NCBI RefSeq assembly: GCF_000378345.1
Contig: NZ_KB899546.1
Span: forward strand, 62,001-126,000
Origin: Hirschia maritima DSM 19733
Lineage (GTDB): Bacteria; Pseudomonadota; Alphaproteobacteria; Caulobacterales; Hyphomonadaceae
Length of the DNA stretch: 64,000 nucleotides
Direction of reading: 5' to 3'
Positions within the stretch are counted from its first letter, which is position 1. The number at the start of each line of letters is the position of its first letter. Positions 45,634 to 57,716 of the stretch are shown here, piece after piece. The translations under genes and the position numbers were made by a program. The notes beneath the pieces are model-generated. The model had not been told where the DNA came from. It was given only the letters and a program-made list of their open reading frames with translations, and did no database searches.

Positions 45634-46785
45634 ATGACATTCAAATACAACCGAGCACTTGTGGGCCTGCTAGCTCTGTCTTTTGGAATAACCGCTTGTT
45701 CTGCGGATACCCCTCCACCGAAACCCAAAGAAACTGCCGCAAAATCTATTGCGCTGCCCTCAGCTAGAGCAGATGTTGTTGAAGACAGATTTGCTTTGCT
45801 TGCGCTTACCTGTGTCCATCAACAATATCCTAACAAAATTTCTGTCGTCCTTAATGCAGACCAAGATGTCCGCTCTCCGAAAGAGATGTTTCCAAGCTTT
45901 TATGGATGTTTTGACTGGCACTCTTCCGTGCATGGTCACTGGTTGCTAACGCGGATTTTGAACACTGATCCTGACACACCAATGCGAGAAGCAATTCTAG
46001 CCAAACTTGAACAAAGCTTATCAGCTGAAAATATTGCAGGAGAAGTGGAGTATTTTAAAACCAATGGCAAAGGCGCGTTTGAACGCCCGTATGGCCGCGC
46101 ATGGTTACTACAATTAGTCGCAGAACTTGAAGAAAGCGAAGAAGAAAATTTCGCAGAATGGCGTAAAAATCTGCGTCCATTGGAAGATGTGATTGTTTCA
46201 CAAACACAAGATTGGCTGGAAAAGCTCGCTTACCCTATTCACTTGGGAACACACAATCAGAGCGCATTCGCATTTGGTTTGATGATTGATTACGCACGTA
46301 CGGTTGGAAATGCAGAGTTTGAAAATCAACTTGTACAGAAAACACTAGAATTCCACTCATCGGACACAAACTGCCCAATCAGCTATGAACCATCAGGAGA
46401 AGACTTTTTATCGCCTTGTTTGATGGAAGCAGACCTGATGCGCCGTGTTATGCCGCAAGAAGATTTTTCGAACTGGCTGAGTGCATTCCTGCCTAATATT
46501 CCAGAAGATGGAAATACCGATTGGTTGAAACCGGGTATTGTATTGGATGCAACTGATGGGAAACTCGTTCATTTGGATGGCGTAAACCTTTCTCGCGCTT
46601 GGAGTTTGGAGGGCATTGCATCAGATCTTCCTTTAGATGATCCAAGACGCGCAAGTCTTCTTGGATCTGCTGAACTTCACAAGGAAGTTGGTATTAAAGC
46701 GGTATCTGATGAGCATTATTCGGGTAGCCACTGGCTTGGTAGTTTTGCAACCTATCTGACAACGCGTCGCGGTATTGCTGACTAG
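45634..46785 (+). CDS. DUF2891 lipoprotein
   Basis: A 383-residue predicted lipoprotein with lipobox ITAC (Cys22) and a Pro/Lys-rich linker, followed by a DUF2891 domain: YPNKISVVLNADQDVRSPKEMFPSFYGCFDWHSSVHGHW, GRAWLLQLVAEL, GTHNQSAFAFGLMIDYA, SGEDFLSPCLMEADLM and GSHWLGSFATYL. The fold is an alpha-alpha barrel-like protein; its function is not established. ATG 45634 has GGAGGG just upstream. It ends nine bases before the transporter gene and may share its transcript. Confidence 0.85.
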   Translation: MTFKYNRALVGLLALSFGITACSADTPPPKPKETAAKSIALPSARADVVEDRFALLALTCVHQQYPNKISVVLNADQDVRSPKEMFPSFYGCFDWHSSVHGHWLLTRILNTDPDTPMREAILAKLEQSLSAENIAGEVEYFKTNGKGAFERPYGRAWLLQLVAELEESEEENFAEWRKNLRPLEDVIVSQTQDWLEKLAYPIHLGTHNQSAFAFGLMIDYARTVGNAEFENQLVQKTLEFHSSDTNCPISYEPSGEDFLSPCLMEADLMRRVMPQEDFSNWLSAFLPNIPEDGNTDWLKPGIVLDATDGKLVHLDGVNLSRAWSLEGIASDLPLDDPRRASLLGSAELHKEVGIKAVSDEHYSGSHWLGSFATYLTTRRGIAD

Positions 46786-46794
46786 GCTCTCACA

Positions 46795-48015
46795 ATGAAA
46801 TTTTCACTTCCTAAAATCGGTCCGGGTGCCTTAGTGGCGGCGGCCTTTATTGGCCCAGGTACAGTGACTGCGTGTACGCTGGCAGGTGCTAACTTTGGCT
46901 ATGCTTTGATATGGGCACTCGTCTTTGCCACTATCGCTACTATTATCCTTCAAGATATGTCTGCTCGCTTAGGCGCAGGTGCGCGGCTTGGCTTAGGCGA
47001 AGCGCTTATGCAGAGCACGTCCAATCCTGCCTTGAAAATTGTTCTTGCAACATTGGTCCTTGCAGCCTTGGCAATTGGAAACGCCGCCTATGAAGCGGGT
47101 AATCTGGCAGGTGGCGCATTGGGCATGGAAGCTCTCTTCAATGGTTCTCCACCTGATCGACGCATTTTGGTACTAAGTTTGACCGTGTTTTCAGCTTGTC
47201 TATTGCTTTATGGAAAATACAAAACACTAGAACGTATCCTAGTTGGGCTAGTGATTTTAATGAGTTTAGCATTCCTGATTACAGCTATAATGGTCAGACC
47301 GGATTTTACGGCTATTCTTCAAGGCCTTATCCCAAGCATACCGAATAATGGTTTGCTCACCACAATCGCTTTGATAGGGACAACAATAGTTCCTTATAAT
47401 CTGTTCCTGCATGCAGCGGCTGCGCGTCAACGCTGGCAATCTTCAGAAGATATTCAAGCCGCACGAACAGACACTTATATCTCTATTGGTCTTGGTGGTT
47501 TGGTTTCTATTCTTATCCTAACCACCGCAGCAGCAACCATGTTTGGCTCTGGAACGTCCATTTCCAATGCAGCAGACTTAGCTATGAGTTTAGAACCCAG
47601 TTTTGGGGAAGCAGCTAAATACCTTATAGGGATTGGTTTATTTGCGGCGGGGCTTACATCCTCAATCACAGCTCCAATGGCGACAGCTTATGTTGTGACC
47701 GAGCTGTGGCCACAAACCGATGAGCAAAAGAAACAGCTTATTTTCAAGGTTACCGCGCTGACAATTCTAGCAATTGGAACAATCTTTAACGTCCTTGGGA
47801 TCAAACCCATATCGCTTATTCTGATAGCTCAAACAGCCAACGGTTTGCTACTCCCCATAATTGCAGCATTCTTGCTCTACATCATGAATAAGAAAGCGCT
47901 GCTGGGACAATATGCCAATTCGATTGCTTCAAATTTAGCAGGTAGTTTAGTTTTGCTTATTACATTAGGCTTAGGATTACGTGGAATAGCAAAGGCATTT
48001 TCCTTATGGCCATGA
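46795..48015 (+). CDS. NRAMP-family transporter linked to 5-oxoprolinase
   Basis: A 406-residue integral membrane protein of the NRAMP/APC superfamily with about eleven helices. The first-helix motif GPGTVTACTLAGA and the later helix-6 region AAGLTSSITAPMATAYV are visible. The canonical metal-binding DPGN and MPH motifs of MntH are not intact (GPGT in place of DPGN), so it may not carry Mn or Fe. It is the counterpart of Bacillus subtilis YcsG, which is also next to ycsF (pxpA) and kipIA. It overlaps pxpA by ten bases. Plausible cargo is 5-oxoproline or another small solute, by inference. Confidence 0.8.
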   Translation: MKFSLPKIGPGALVAAAFIGPGTVTACTLAGANFGYALIWALVFATIATIILQDMSARLGAGARLGLGEALMQSTSNPALKIVLATLVLAALAIGNAAYEAGNLAGGALGMEALFNGSPPDRRILVLSLTVFSACLLLYGKYKTLERILVGLVILMSLAFLITAIMVRPDFTAILQGLIPSIPNNGLLTTIALIGTTIVPYNLFLHAAAARQRWQSSEDIQAARTDTYISIGLGGLVSILILTTAAATMFGSGTSISNAADLAMSLEPSFGEAAKYLIGIGLFAAGLTSSITAPMATAYVVTELWPQTDEQKKQLIFKVTALTILAIGTIFNVLGIKPISLILIAQTANGLLLPIIAAFLLYIMNKKALLGQYANSIASNLAGSLVLLITLGLGLRGIAKAFSLWP

Positions 48016-48767
48016 CACAAATGATCGATCTAAACGCGGACCTCGGCGAAGGTTGCGGAAATGACACTGAGATCATGCCATATATTTCCAGCTGCAATAT
48101 AGCCTGCGGCGGTCATGCTGGAGACCGTGAAAGCATTGCAGAAACAATCACGCTTGCAAAGCTGAGCAATGTACGTATCGGCGCACACCCTTCCTACCCC
48201 GACAAAGAGGGATTTGGACGAAGATCCATAGACATTACTGAATATGATCTGGAGACCAGCCTTCGCAAACAATTGCATCTCATAAAAAGTGTTGCGGCGG
48301 ACATGGGCATGCCCATCGTTCACATCAAACCACACGGAGCGCTTTATAACGATGCAGCGACCAGCGAAAAGCTCAGCTGGAACATCGTCAATATTGCCCG
48401 CGAAGTATTACCACATGCAGCGTTGATGGGCCTTCCAGATAGTAAGTTAGAATTAGTCTGCAGACAGCAAAAACGATTATTCATTTCGGAAGGTTTTGCG
48501 GACCGACGATATAACGATGATGGACAGCTTGTGCCTCGTGCACAACCCAATGCAGTCATCGAAAACAATGAAGAACGTTGTGCTCAAGCATTAGCGCTCG
48601 CACAGGGTATTCCATTGCATACTGCGAGCGGGAATTTCATAACAAAGCGGGTTGATAGCATCTGCCTTCATGGAGATGATGAAGCCGCCGTTGAAAGCGC
48701 AACTTCAATCAATCGCGTTTTAAAATCTGCACACTTTACAATTCAAGCACATATCCATGACACTTGA
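48006..48767 (+). CDS. pxpA: 5-oxoprolinase subunit A (LamB/YcsF family)
   Basis: Subunit A of the prokaryotic ATP-dependent 5-oxoprolinase, which opens pyroglutamate to glutamate. The 253-residue product has the family signature DLNADLGEGCGNDTEIMPYISSCNIACGGHAGD and HIKPHGALYND, with FADRRYNDDGQLVPR and ICLHGDD later. It begins inside the end of the transporter gene and its end overlaps pxpB by 11 bases. Confidence 0.93.
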   Translation: MAMTQMIDLNADLGEGCGNDTEIMPYISSCNIACGGHAGDRESIAETITLAKLSNVRIGAHPSYPDKEGFGRRSIDITEYDLETSLRKQLHLIKSVAADMGMPIVHIKPHGALYNDAATSEKLSWNIVNIAREVLPHAALMGLPDSKLELVCRQQKRLFISEGFADRRYNDDGQLVPRAQPNAVIENNEERCAQALALAQGIPLHTASGNFITKRVDSICLHGDDEAAVESATSINRVLKSAHFTIQAHIHDT

Positions 48768-49380
48768 ATACACGCAGATTGCGGATGATATTATTTCCGT
48801 CCCGCTATCTGCAAACCCAAACCGTAGCGCCCTCGCTAAAGCACTTCGCAAAACGGCACACATAATAGAAGTGGTGGAAGGCACTCAAACGCTTGTCATC
48901 CAATATGATTGCCTTGCTATATCTTCAACAGAAATCATTTCTACATTTGAAACCAATCTCAAAGCAAAGCATGCGGTTGATGCGCACGTTTCTAAAGTGC
49001 TTATAATCCCGGTTATCTATAATGAAGAAGCAGGACCAGATCTGAAGCAAGTCTGCGAGGCTCTGGGAGTAAGTCAGACAGAGTTTGTTGATATCCATAC
49101 GCAACAAACCTACACAATTGAGATGATAGGTTTTACGCCCGGTTTTGCATATGTTGGCGGCGCGGCATTTAATTTACCTCGTCTCAAACAACCTAGAATC
49201 CGCGTGAATGCGGGCTCCATCGGTCTAGCCGGCGGATATACTGGCCTTTATGCACTAGAAGGCCCAGGAGGATGGCCAATTGTCGGACGAACTTCAAAAA
49301 AGCTTTTTGATCCCGACCGAACAAATCCGTTCATTTTAGCACCGCAAATGCAAGTGAAGTTTGAGGCGGTTGCGTCATGA
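48757..49380 (+). CDS. pxpB: 5-oxoprolinase subunit B (KipI family)
   Basis: Subunit B of 5-oxoprolinase, 207 residues, of the KipI/allophanate hydrolase-subunit-1 family. The C-terminal signature FTPGFAYVGG...LPR, GSIGLAGGYTGLYALEGPGGWPIVGRT and LFDPDRTNPFIL is present. It overlaps pxpA by 11 bases and pxpC by 4 (ATGA), so the three are co-translated. Confidence 0.93.
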   Translation: MTLEYTQIADDIISVPLSANPNRSALAKALRKTAHIIEVVEGTQTLVIQYDCLAISSTEIISTFETNLKAKHAVDAHVSKVLIIPVIYNEEAGPDLKQVCEALGVSQTEFVDIHTQQTYTIEMIGFTPGFAYVGGAAFNLPRLKQPRIRVNAGSIGLAGGYTGLYALEGPGGWPIVGRTSKKLFDPDRTNPFILAPQMQVKFEAVAS

Positions 49381-50309
49381 GTCTCAAAATTCTTCAATCA
49401 GGTATGCAATCCACATTGCAAGGAGCACCTAGAAAAAATTTCAGGCACCAAGGCGTGCCCGCTTCTGGTCCGGCAGATGATCATTCTGCCTTGCTCGCAA
49501 ACATTGCGGTCGGAAATAAACTGGATGAAACGGTGATTGAAATAACAGCAGGTGGATTTGAAGCCAAATTTGAAAAGGCAACTGAATTTGCTTTAACAGG
49601 GGCACCCTGCCCAACATCGCTGGATGAAACGACAATTCCTTATTATAAATCACATCATACTGATGCAGGATCTGCCATAAAGTTAGACGTCCCAAAACTT
49701 GGGTTGCGTACCTATCTTGCCATTAGCGGCGGATTTAAAGCAGAGAAATTCTTAGACAGTACCTCCACCTATCTACCTGCAAATTTAGGTGGCCATGAAG
49801 GCATGCAATTAAAGCCTAATGACACGATAGAATTCTTAAATAATAAGCCTACTACCCCCCCCATTTGTATTCCTCCACGGCTTCATCCATTTTTCTCCAA
49901 TCTATGGCCATTGCGTGTTTGCAAAGGTCCTGAGTTTTCGGCTTTATCAAGCAAAAATCAAAAGTCTATTTTTAGGGAAAATTTAAAAATTGGAAGCCGA
50001 TTAAATCGAATGGGTATTCAACTGGATAATGTCAGCCTTGAAATAAACTCTGATGGACGCATGAAAAGCGAACCTGTATTTCCCGGCACAATTCAATGTC
50101 CCGAAGATGGCAACCCTTTTATCTTGCTCACGGATGCTCAAACCACCGGAGGTTATCCCCGTATCCTTCAGGTCATTTCAGCAGATCGTCACCGACTTGG
50201 GCAGATAAGACCTCATGACGGAATTTCATTTATTCTAACGAAGCCTGATGAGGCTGTGGAAATTCTAAAACAAAAGAAAAATGCTATCAATCAGCTTACT
50301 CAGCCATAA
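49377..50309 (+). CDS. pxpC: 5-oxoprolinase subunit C (KipA family)
   Basis: Subunit C, 310 residues, of the KipA/allophanate-hydrolase-subunit-2 (biotin-dependent carboxylase-like) family. Seen: FRHQGVPASGPADDHSALLAN, YLAISGGF, RLNRMGIQLDN, PVFPGTIQCPEDGNPFILLTDAQTTGGYPRIL and DRHRLGQIRPHDGISF. It closes the transporter-pxpABC unit. No terminator is clear within the next 150 bases. Confidence 0.93.
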   Translation: MSLKILQSGMQSTLQGAPRKNFRHQGVPASGPADDHSALLANIAVGNKLDETVIEITAGGFEAKFEKATEFALTGAPCPTSLDETTIPYYKSHHTDAGSAIKLDVPKLGLRTYLAISGGFKAEKFLDSTSTYLPANLGGHEGMQLKPNDTIEFLNNKPTTPPICIPPRLHPFFSNLWPLRVCKGPEFSALSSKNQKSIFRENLKIGSRLNRMGIQLDNVSLEINSDGRMKSEPVFPGTIQCPEDGNPFILLTDAQTTGGYPRILQVISADRHRLGQIRPHDGISFILTKPDEAVEILKQKKNAINQLTQP

Positions 50310-50403
50310 TGTTAAGCATAATTATCCCCTATCTGTTGTTTTTGGGAAGCTATTTCGATCACAATTACACCAATCTGACGAACTTGCTGGACGGATGTAG
50401 TGC

Positions 50404-50418
50404 TTAACAGCTAGTTAA
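50404..50418. promoter_or_regulatory. CtrA-type box upstream of peptidoglycan-binding gene
   Basis: TTAA-CAGCTAG-TTAA, exact match to TTAA-N7-TTAA, 41 bases before ATG 50459, where it could overlap the promoter. Inferred from motif only. Confidence 0.55.
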
Positions 50419-50458
50419 TATATTATATAAAATTCTAAGAATACCTGTAGGTGGTAAG

Positions 50459-51397
50459 ATGAAACACATTTCAAGAGCGCTCGCCGCTGTGTCCCTATGC
50501 GCTATTATTTCTCCAGCCTATGCTCAGGTGGATCTGCCACCTAACGCACGTGCAGGTGAATGTTATGCCAAAGTGCTGGTTCCAGCTACGTATAGCGTTT
50601 CAATACAGCAGATCATGGTGAAACCAGAATCTCAGAAGATCAAAAAAATTCCAGCGCAATATGAAACTGTGGAAGAAACATACTTGGTTGAAGAAGCCTC
50701 TTTTGAATATATACCTGTTCCTCCACGTTACGATTATGTCGACGAGCGCGTTCTTGTGACTCCTGAGCGGTTAGAAAAGAAAGTACTTCCCGCCCGCACT
50801 GAAACCGTGGAAGAAAAAGTCATGGTTCGCCCAGCTCGGGTTGAATGGAAACCAGGTCGCGGCGCACTAGAACGCATAGATGACGCAACAGGCGAAATTA
50901 TGTGTCGTGTTGAAATTCCAGCAGAATACAAAACAGTTGAACGTCTCGTTGTGATAGAGCCTGAACGTGTTGTCGAAGAACTGGTTCCTGCAAAATACGA
51001 CACTGTTCGCCGTCGTGTCGTCGTTGAGCAAGCGACAGTTCAACGCAAAGAAATTCCAGCTAAATACGACACGCGCAAATCGCGTCGTTTAGTTCAACCT
51101 GAAAGAACCGAGGTGGAATATATTCCTCCAGTTTATGACGAAATTGAACAACGCGTTCAAACAGGTAGCGAACGTATGGAATGGCGTGAAATTTTGTGTG
51201 AAACAAACACGCGTCCAGACACTATTCGCCGTCTGCAACAAGCACTTCAAAATCAAGGCTATGATGTGGGCGGTGTTGATGGCCGCGTTGGTCGCAGAAC
51301 ACTTACAGCTGTTCGTGACTTCCAACTCCGTGAAGGACTGGCAACAGGTGGGCTTACATTAAGCACATTGGAAAGATTGGGCGTGAACCCCAGTTAA
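50459..51397 (+). CDS. Exported repeat protein with peptidoglycan-binding domain
   Basis: A 312-residue exported protein: signal peptide (MKHISRALAAVSLCAIISPAYA), then about six to seven irregular repeats of roughly 25-35 residues built on the pattern (I/V)P-A-x-Y-x-T-V-(E/R)-x-x-x-(V/L)-V-x-P-E-R (for example IPAEYKTVERLVVIEPERVVE, VPAKYDTVRRRVVVE, IPAKYDTRKSRRLVQPERTE), and a C-terminal peptidoglycan-binding-1 domain (TIRRLQQALQNQGYDVGGVDGRVGRRTLTAVRDFQ). Charged, beta-prone repeats and the wall-binding end suggest a periplasmic scaffold. AGGTGG precedes the start. Expressed probably under the CtrA-type box. Confidence 0.82.
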   Translation: MKHISRALAAVSLCAIISPAYAQVDLPPNARAGECYAKVLVPATYSVSIQQIMVKPESQKIKKIPAQYETVEETYLVEEASFEYIPVPPRYDYVDERVLVTPERLEKKVLPARTETVEEKVMVRPARVEWKPGRGALERIDDATGEIMCRVEIPAEYKTVERLVVIEPERVVEELVPAKYDTVRRRVVVEQATVQRKEIPAKYDTRKSRRLVQPERTEVEYIPPVYDEIEQRVQTGSERMEWREILCETNTRPDTIRRLQQALQNQGYDVGGVDGRVGRRTLTAVRDFQLREGLATGGLTLSTLERLGVNPS

Positions 51398-51706
51398 TAT
51401 CGATTTACTCAGAATTTTCTGATGTAAACTCATTTGAGGTCTTGCGCATTTGGACGGCTCTATATAAGCGATTCTAAGGTTTTTTTTGCTTGTTTTCATA
51501 AAAACAGCAGATAATCGTGATTCATTGTCACGAAACGTTTGACTTTCTTGTATCTTGTCGTCTATATGCGCGCTTCGCGCTCTTTAACCTGATGGTGTTA
51601 TGCCTAATTTTGGGGATTAGAGTGTCTCAAGTTTTTGGATAAATTCGCGCTGGCTGGCAAGAGGCCTCCCGAGCGCGTCAACCGACAGGCAAAAGGTCGT
51701 TAAGAT
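51398..51706 (+). promoter_or_regulatory. rplU-rpmA promoter and leader
   Basis: 309 bases without a gene. A good sigma-70-type promoter is seen: TTGACT at 51539-51544 and TATATG at 51563-51568, 18-base spacer. The transcript would carry a leader of about 130 bases with a hairpin GCGCG-CTTC-GCGC (51569-51581) and CGCGCT/AGCGCG (51646-51677) just before the rplU start, a possible autoregulatory site for a ribosomal protein. Confidence 0.6.
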
Positions 51707-52339
51707 ATGTTCGCGGTCATCAAAACGGGCGGAAAACAATATAAAGTCGCCCAAGACGACGTCATCACAGTAGAGAAACTAGCTGCTAAAGCTGGTTCAG
51801 AATTCGTATTCGATAACGTACTGATGATTGGCGAAGGTGAAAAAGTAGACATGGGCGAGCCTTCATTGGCTGGTGCTCAAGTTGTAGGTGAAGTTGTAGA
51901 GCAAACACGTGCCGACAAAGTCGTCACTGTTAAAAAGCGTCAACGTAACACTTACCGTCGTAAGCTTGGCCACCGTCAGCACCAGACAGTTGTCCGTATT
52001 ACAGACATTCTTGCTAAAGGTGGTAAGAAAGTTGCCGCTGCTAAGGCTGCTCCTAAGAAAGCTGAAGCACCTAAAGCAGAAGCGAAAAAAGAAGCACCAA
52101 AGGCCGCTCCTAAAGCTGCAGCGCCTAAAGCTGCTCCTGCCGCTGCAAAAGCTGATGACCTAACTAAACTAACAGGTGTTGGTAAAGTTGCAGCTGGTAA
52201 GTTGGTAGATGCTGGCTTCACAAGCTTTGCTCAACTAGCTGCTCTGACAGACGCACAATTTGCTGAGTTAGACACAAATGTTTTCAAAGGTCGTGTACCT
52301 TTTGATCAAATCGTAGCTGAGTCTAAAGACCTAGCTTAA
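51707..52339 (+). CDS. rplU: 50S ribosomal protein L21 with C-terminal helix-hairpin-helix extension
   Basis: Residues 1-103 are standard L21 (MFAVIKTGGKQYKVAQDD, RRKLGHRQHQTVVRIT). A Lys/Ala/Pro-rich linker (about 110-150) then leads to a helix-hairpin-helix-like domain (LTKLTGVGKVAAGKLVDAGFTSFAQLAAL). Total 210 residues, twice the usual length. Extended L21 proteins of this kind are known in alphaproteobacteria. First gene of the rplU-rpmA unit. Confidence 0.96.
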   Translation: MFAVIKTGGKQYKVAQDDVITVEKLAAKAGSEFVFDNVLMIGEGEKVDMGEPSLAGAQVVGEVVEQTRADKVVTVKKRQRNTYRRKLGHRQHQTVVRITDILAKGGKKVAAAKAAPKKAEAPKAEAKKEAPKAAPKAAAPKAAPAAAKADDLTKLTGVGKVAAGKLVDAGFTSFAQLAALTDAQFAELDTNVFKGRVPFDQIVAESKDLA

Positions 52340-52384
52340 GTGTAACGTCGCGCTGACAGCGCACCTAAACATGGAGAAGCCGGT

Positions 52385-52660
52385 ATGGCTCACAAAAAAT
52401 CAGGTGGTTCGTCCCGCAACGGCCGCGATTCAGAATCCAAACGTCTTGGCGTAAAAAAGTACGGTGGTGAAGTTGTTATCCCTGGTAACATCATTGTTCG
52501 TCAACGTGGTACTCAATACTACCCAGGTGAAAACGTTGGTATGGGTAAAGACCACACAATCTTCGCTAAAGTGGAAGGTCAAGTGAACTTCCGTAAACGT
52601 GCTGGTGGCCGCCAATACATCAACGTTCTTCCAGCTGACGCTCCCAAAGCGGCTGAATAG
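52385..52660 (+). CDS. rpmA: 50S ribosomal protein L27
   Basis: 91 residues, complete, with the conserved N-terminus [23 protein letters not shown] and [29 protein letters not shown]. The N-terminal tail reaches the peptidyl-transferase centre. GGAGAAG precedes the start. Separated from rplU by 45 bases. Confidence 0.97.
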   Translation: MAHKKSGGSSRNGRDSESKRLGVKKYGGEVVIPGNIIVRQRGTQYYPGENVGMGKDHTIFAKVEGQVNFRKRAGGRQYINVLPADAPKAAE

Positions 52661-52726
52661 CGGTAGACGTCTGAGAAACAAGACCGAGCCGCTTCTGATT
52701 TGAAGTACGTGCTCGCGATAAGACCC

Positions 52727-52764
52727 AAAAAGGGGAAGCGGGTGACCGCCTCCCCTTTTTTTTG
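52727..52764 (+). terminator. Rho-independent terminator after rpmA
   Basis: AAAAAGGGGAAGCGG-GTGA-CCGCCTCCCC followed by eight T. Ends the rplU-rpmA transcript. Confidence 0.88.
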
Positions 52765-52806
52765 CTTTCATTTTGCAAACATCTTAATCTCAAGAAAGGA
52801 AAGCCA

Positions 52807-55654
<2,848 letters not shown>

Positions 55655-55706
55655 CCAAAGCCTCTCCGTAAAACGTTCCGATCTTATGACCCCAAGGATC
55701 ATCCCA

Positions 55707-56987
55707 ATGACACAAACATTCACAGAAGCCGAACTCCAAACAGAAATGCTTGAAATGGGCAAACGTTCCCGTAAAGCCTCAGCCTTACTCGCCAAAGCCG
55801 GGCCAGAAGCACGCACAAAAGCACTAAAAGCAATGGCCGCGCGTATTCGTGAAAACTCGGATGCAATTCAAAATGCCAATATGCTTGATATGGAAGCAGG
55901 TCGCGCAAAAGAGCTGACACCCGCTCTATTGGATCGATTGGAACTATCCCCTGCGCGCATTGAAAATATTGCTCAAGGCCTTGAAGCAGTTGCTGATATT
56001 CAAGATCCTGTAGGTGATGTTATGGCGAGTTGGGAACGCCCTAATGGCTTGCAGATCTCACGAGTGCGTGGCCCGATTGGTGTTATTGGCATTATCTATG
56101 AAAGCCGTCCAAATGTGACAGCTGATGCTGGTGCTCTGTGTGTCAGAGCAGCCAATGCTGCTATATTGAGAGGTGGATCCGAAAGCGCAAATTCATCGAG
56201 AGCTATCGCGAAAGCATTGAAACAAGGCCTTAACGATGCTGGGCTGCCAGAAGACGCCATTCAAATTGTTCCAACAACTGACCGCGCCGCTGTTGGTCAC
56301 ATGTTAAAAGGTTTGGATGGTAATCTTGATATCGTTGTGCCACGCGGAGGTAAAAGCCTCGTCGCACGCGTTCAACAAGAAGCCCGGGTACCTGTTTTAA
56401 GCCATCTTGAAGGCTTAAACCACACATATATCCATGAAAAAGCTGATCCAGAAAAAGCAGTTTCTGTAGCAACGAACGCAAAAATGCGTCGTACAGGAAT
56501 TTGCGGAGCAACTGAAACACTTCTCATTGATGCATCGATTGCCAACGAATTATTGCCAAAGCTCGTCGCTTCATTGACCGAAGCCGGATGTGAACTTCGC
56601 GGCGATGATGCAGCACGTGCTATTTCAGATATGACAATAGCAACCGAGGACGATTGGCGCACAGAATATCATAATCCGATCCTATCTATTAAAATCGTGA
56701 AGAGCATTGAAGAGGCTATTGCCCACATCGAGACCTATGGATCAGGTCACACAGAAGCGATTATCACAGAAGATACTGCTTCAGCTGAGCGCTTCCTAAA
56801 TGATGTGGATGCCTCCATCGTCATGCATAATGCTTCCACACAATTTGCAGATGGAGGCGAATTTGGAATGGGTGCAGAAATTGGTATTGCAACTGGTCGA
56901 TTGCATGCACGTGGACCTGTGGGTGCGGAGCAACTTACCATCTTTAAGTATCAAGTAAGAGGCACAGGCCAAACCCGCCCTACCTAA
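55707..56987 (+). CDS. proA: Gamma-glutamyl phosphate reductase
   Basis: Second enzyme of proline synthesis, 426 residues with ATG 55707 (AAGGATC upstream; ATG 55686 is an alternative). Aldehyde-dehydrogenase fold: GVIGIIYESRPNVTADAGALCVRAANAAILRGGSE, VPRGGKSLVARVQ, the catalytic-Cys segment KMRRTGICGATETLL and ADGGEFGMGAEIGIATGRLHARGPVGAEQLT. Functions directly after ProB. Confidence 0.96.
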   Translation: MTQTFTEAELQTEMLEMGKRSRKASALLAKAGPEARTKALKAMAARIRENSDAIQNANMLDMEAGRAKELTPALLDRLELSPARIENIAQGLEAVADIQDPVGDVMASWERPNGLQISRVRGPIGVIGIIYESRPNVTADAGALCVRAANAAILRGGSESANSSRAIAKALKQGLNDAGLPEDAIQIVPTTDRAAVGHMLKGLDGNLDIVVPRGGKSLVARVQQEARVPVLSHLEGLNHTYIHEKADPEKAVSVATNAKMRRTGICGATETLLIDASIANELLPKLVASLTEAGCELRGDDAARAISDMTIATEDDWRTEYHNPILSIKIVKSIEEAIAHIETYGSGHTEAIITEDTASAERFLNDVDASIVMHNASTQFADGGEFGMGAEIGIATGRLHARGPVGAEQLTIFKYQVRGTGQTRPT

Positions 56988-57043
56988 CCGGATAAACACA
57001 TGAGCAATGCATTTCAAAAATACAACAATTTGTGTGAGGCCAT

Positions 57044-57649
57044 ATGAGCCGGCAATTGTTAAGATTGCCATCTGCAACTGAGGGCATGAAGATTGGTCTA
57101 TTTGGCGGTTCATTTGATCCAGCCCATGAGGGTCATGCCCATGTTGCAGAAACTGCATTACGGCGATTACAATTGGATTATGTCTGGTGGATTCCTGCAC
57201 GCGGAAATCCTCTAAAAGACACTCAAACGGTTTTTGAAAGAAGATTTGCTTCAGCTGAAAGGATGGCGTCCGGGCCCAAAATGCGGGTGACTGACATCGA
57301 ACAACGGCTCGATTTAAGCTACACAAATACGCTCATTCAACGCCTCAAAACCGCTGCTCCCAAAGCTCAATTTGTTTGGATCATGGGCGGGGACAACCTT
57401 GCTACTTTTCACAGATGGAAAGGTTGGACTGAAATAGCAAATTCAGTTCCTATCGCGGTTGTTGCTCGCCCGGGCTCTGGGGCACGTGCTAAATTTTCAA
57501 AATTTGCTCGCCGTTACAGCCAATACCGTATCCGCGACGCAAATGCAGCTGCAGCTGCGATAACTGCTCCACCATGCTGGGTTCATATGCGCGCACCACT
57601 CAACAATGAAAGCTCAACCCGTTTGAGAGGCAAAAACAATAAATGGTAG
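57044..57649 (+). CDS. nadD: Nicotinate-nucleotide adenylyltransferase
   Basis: Adenylyltransferase of NAD synthesis, 201 residues. The HxGH-type motif is seen in GLFGGSFDPAHEGHAHVAE; the second signature is the WIMGGDNLATFHRWKGW segment. The C-terminus ends with NESSTRLRGK (usual SSTxIR). GAGG precedes ATG 57044. It is the usual neighbour of proA and rsfS in this class. Confidence 0.93.
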   Translation: MSRQLLRLPSATEGMKIGLFGGSFDPAHEGHAHVAETALRRLQLDYVWWIPARGNPLKDTQTVFERRFASAERMASGPKMRVTDIEQRLDLSYTNTLIQRLKTAAPKAQFVWIMGGDNLATFHRWKGWTEIANSVPIAVVARPGSGARAKFSKFARRYSQYRIRDANAAAAAITAPPCWVHMRAPLNNESSTRLRGKNNKW

Positions 57650-57716
57650 TAGTGTTGGGCATTGAAGCGTCTACCAACAGTTTAAAATTCATGTTTGGCC
57701 AAACTCGATCAACGTG

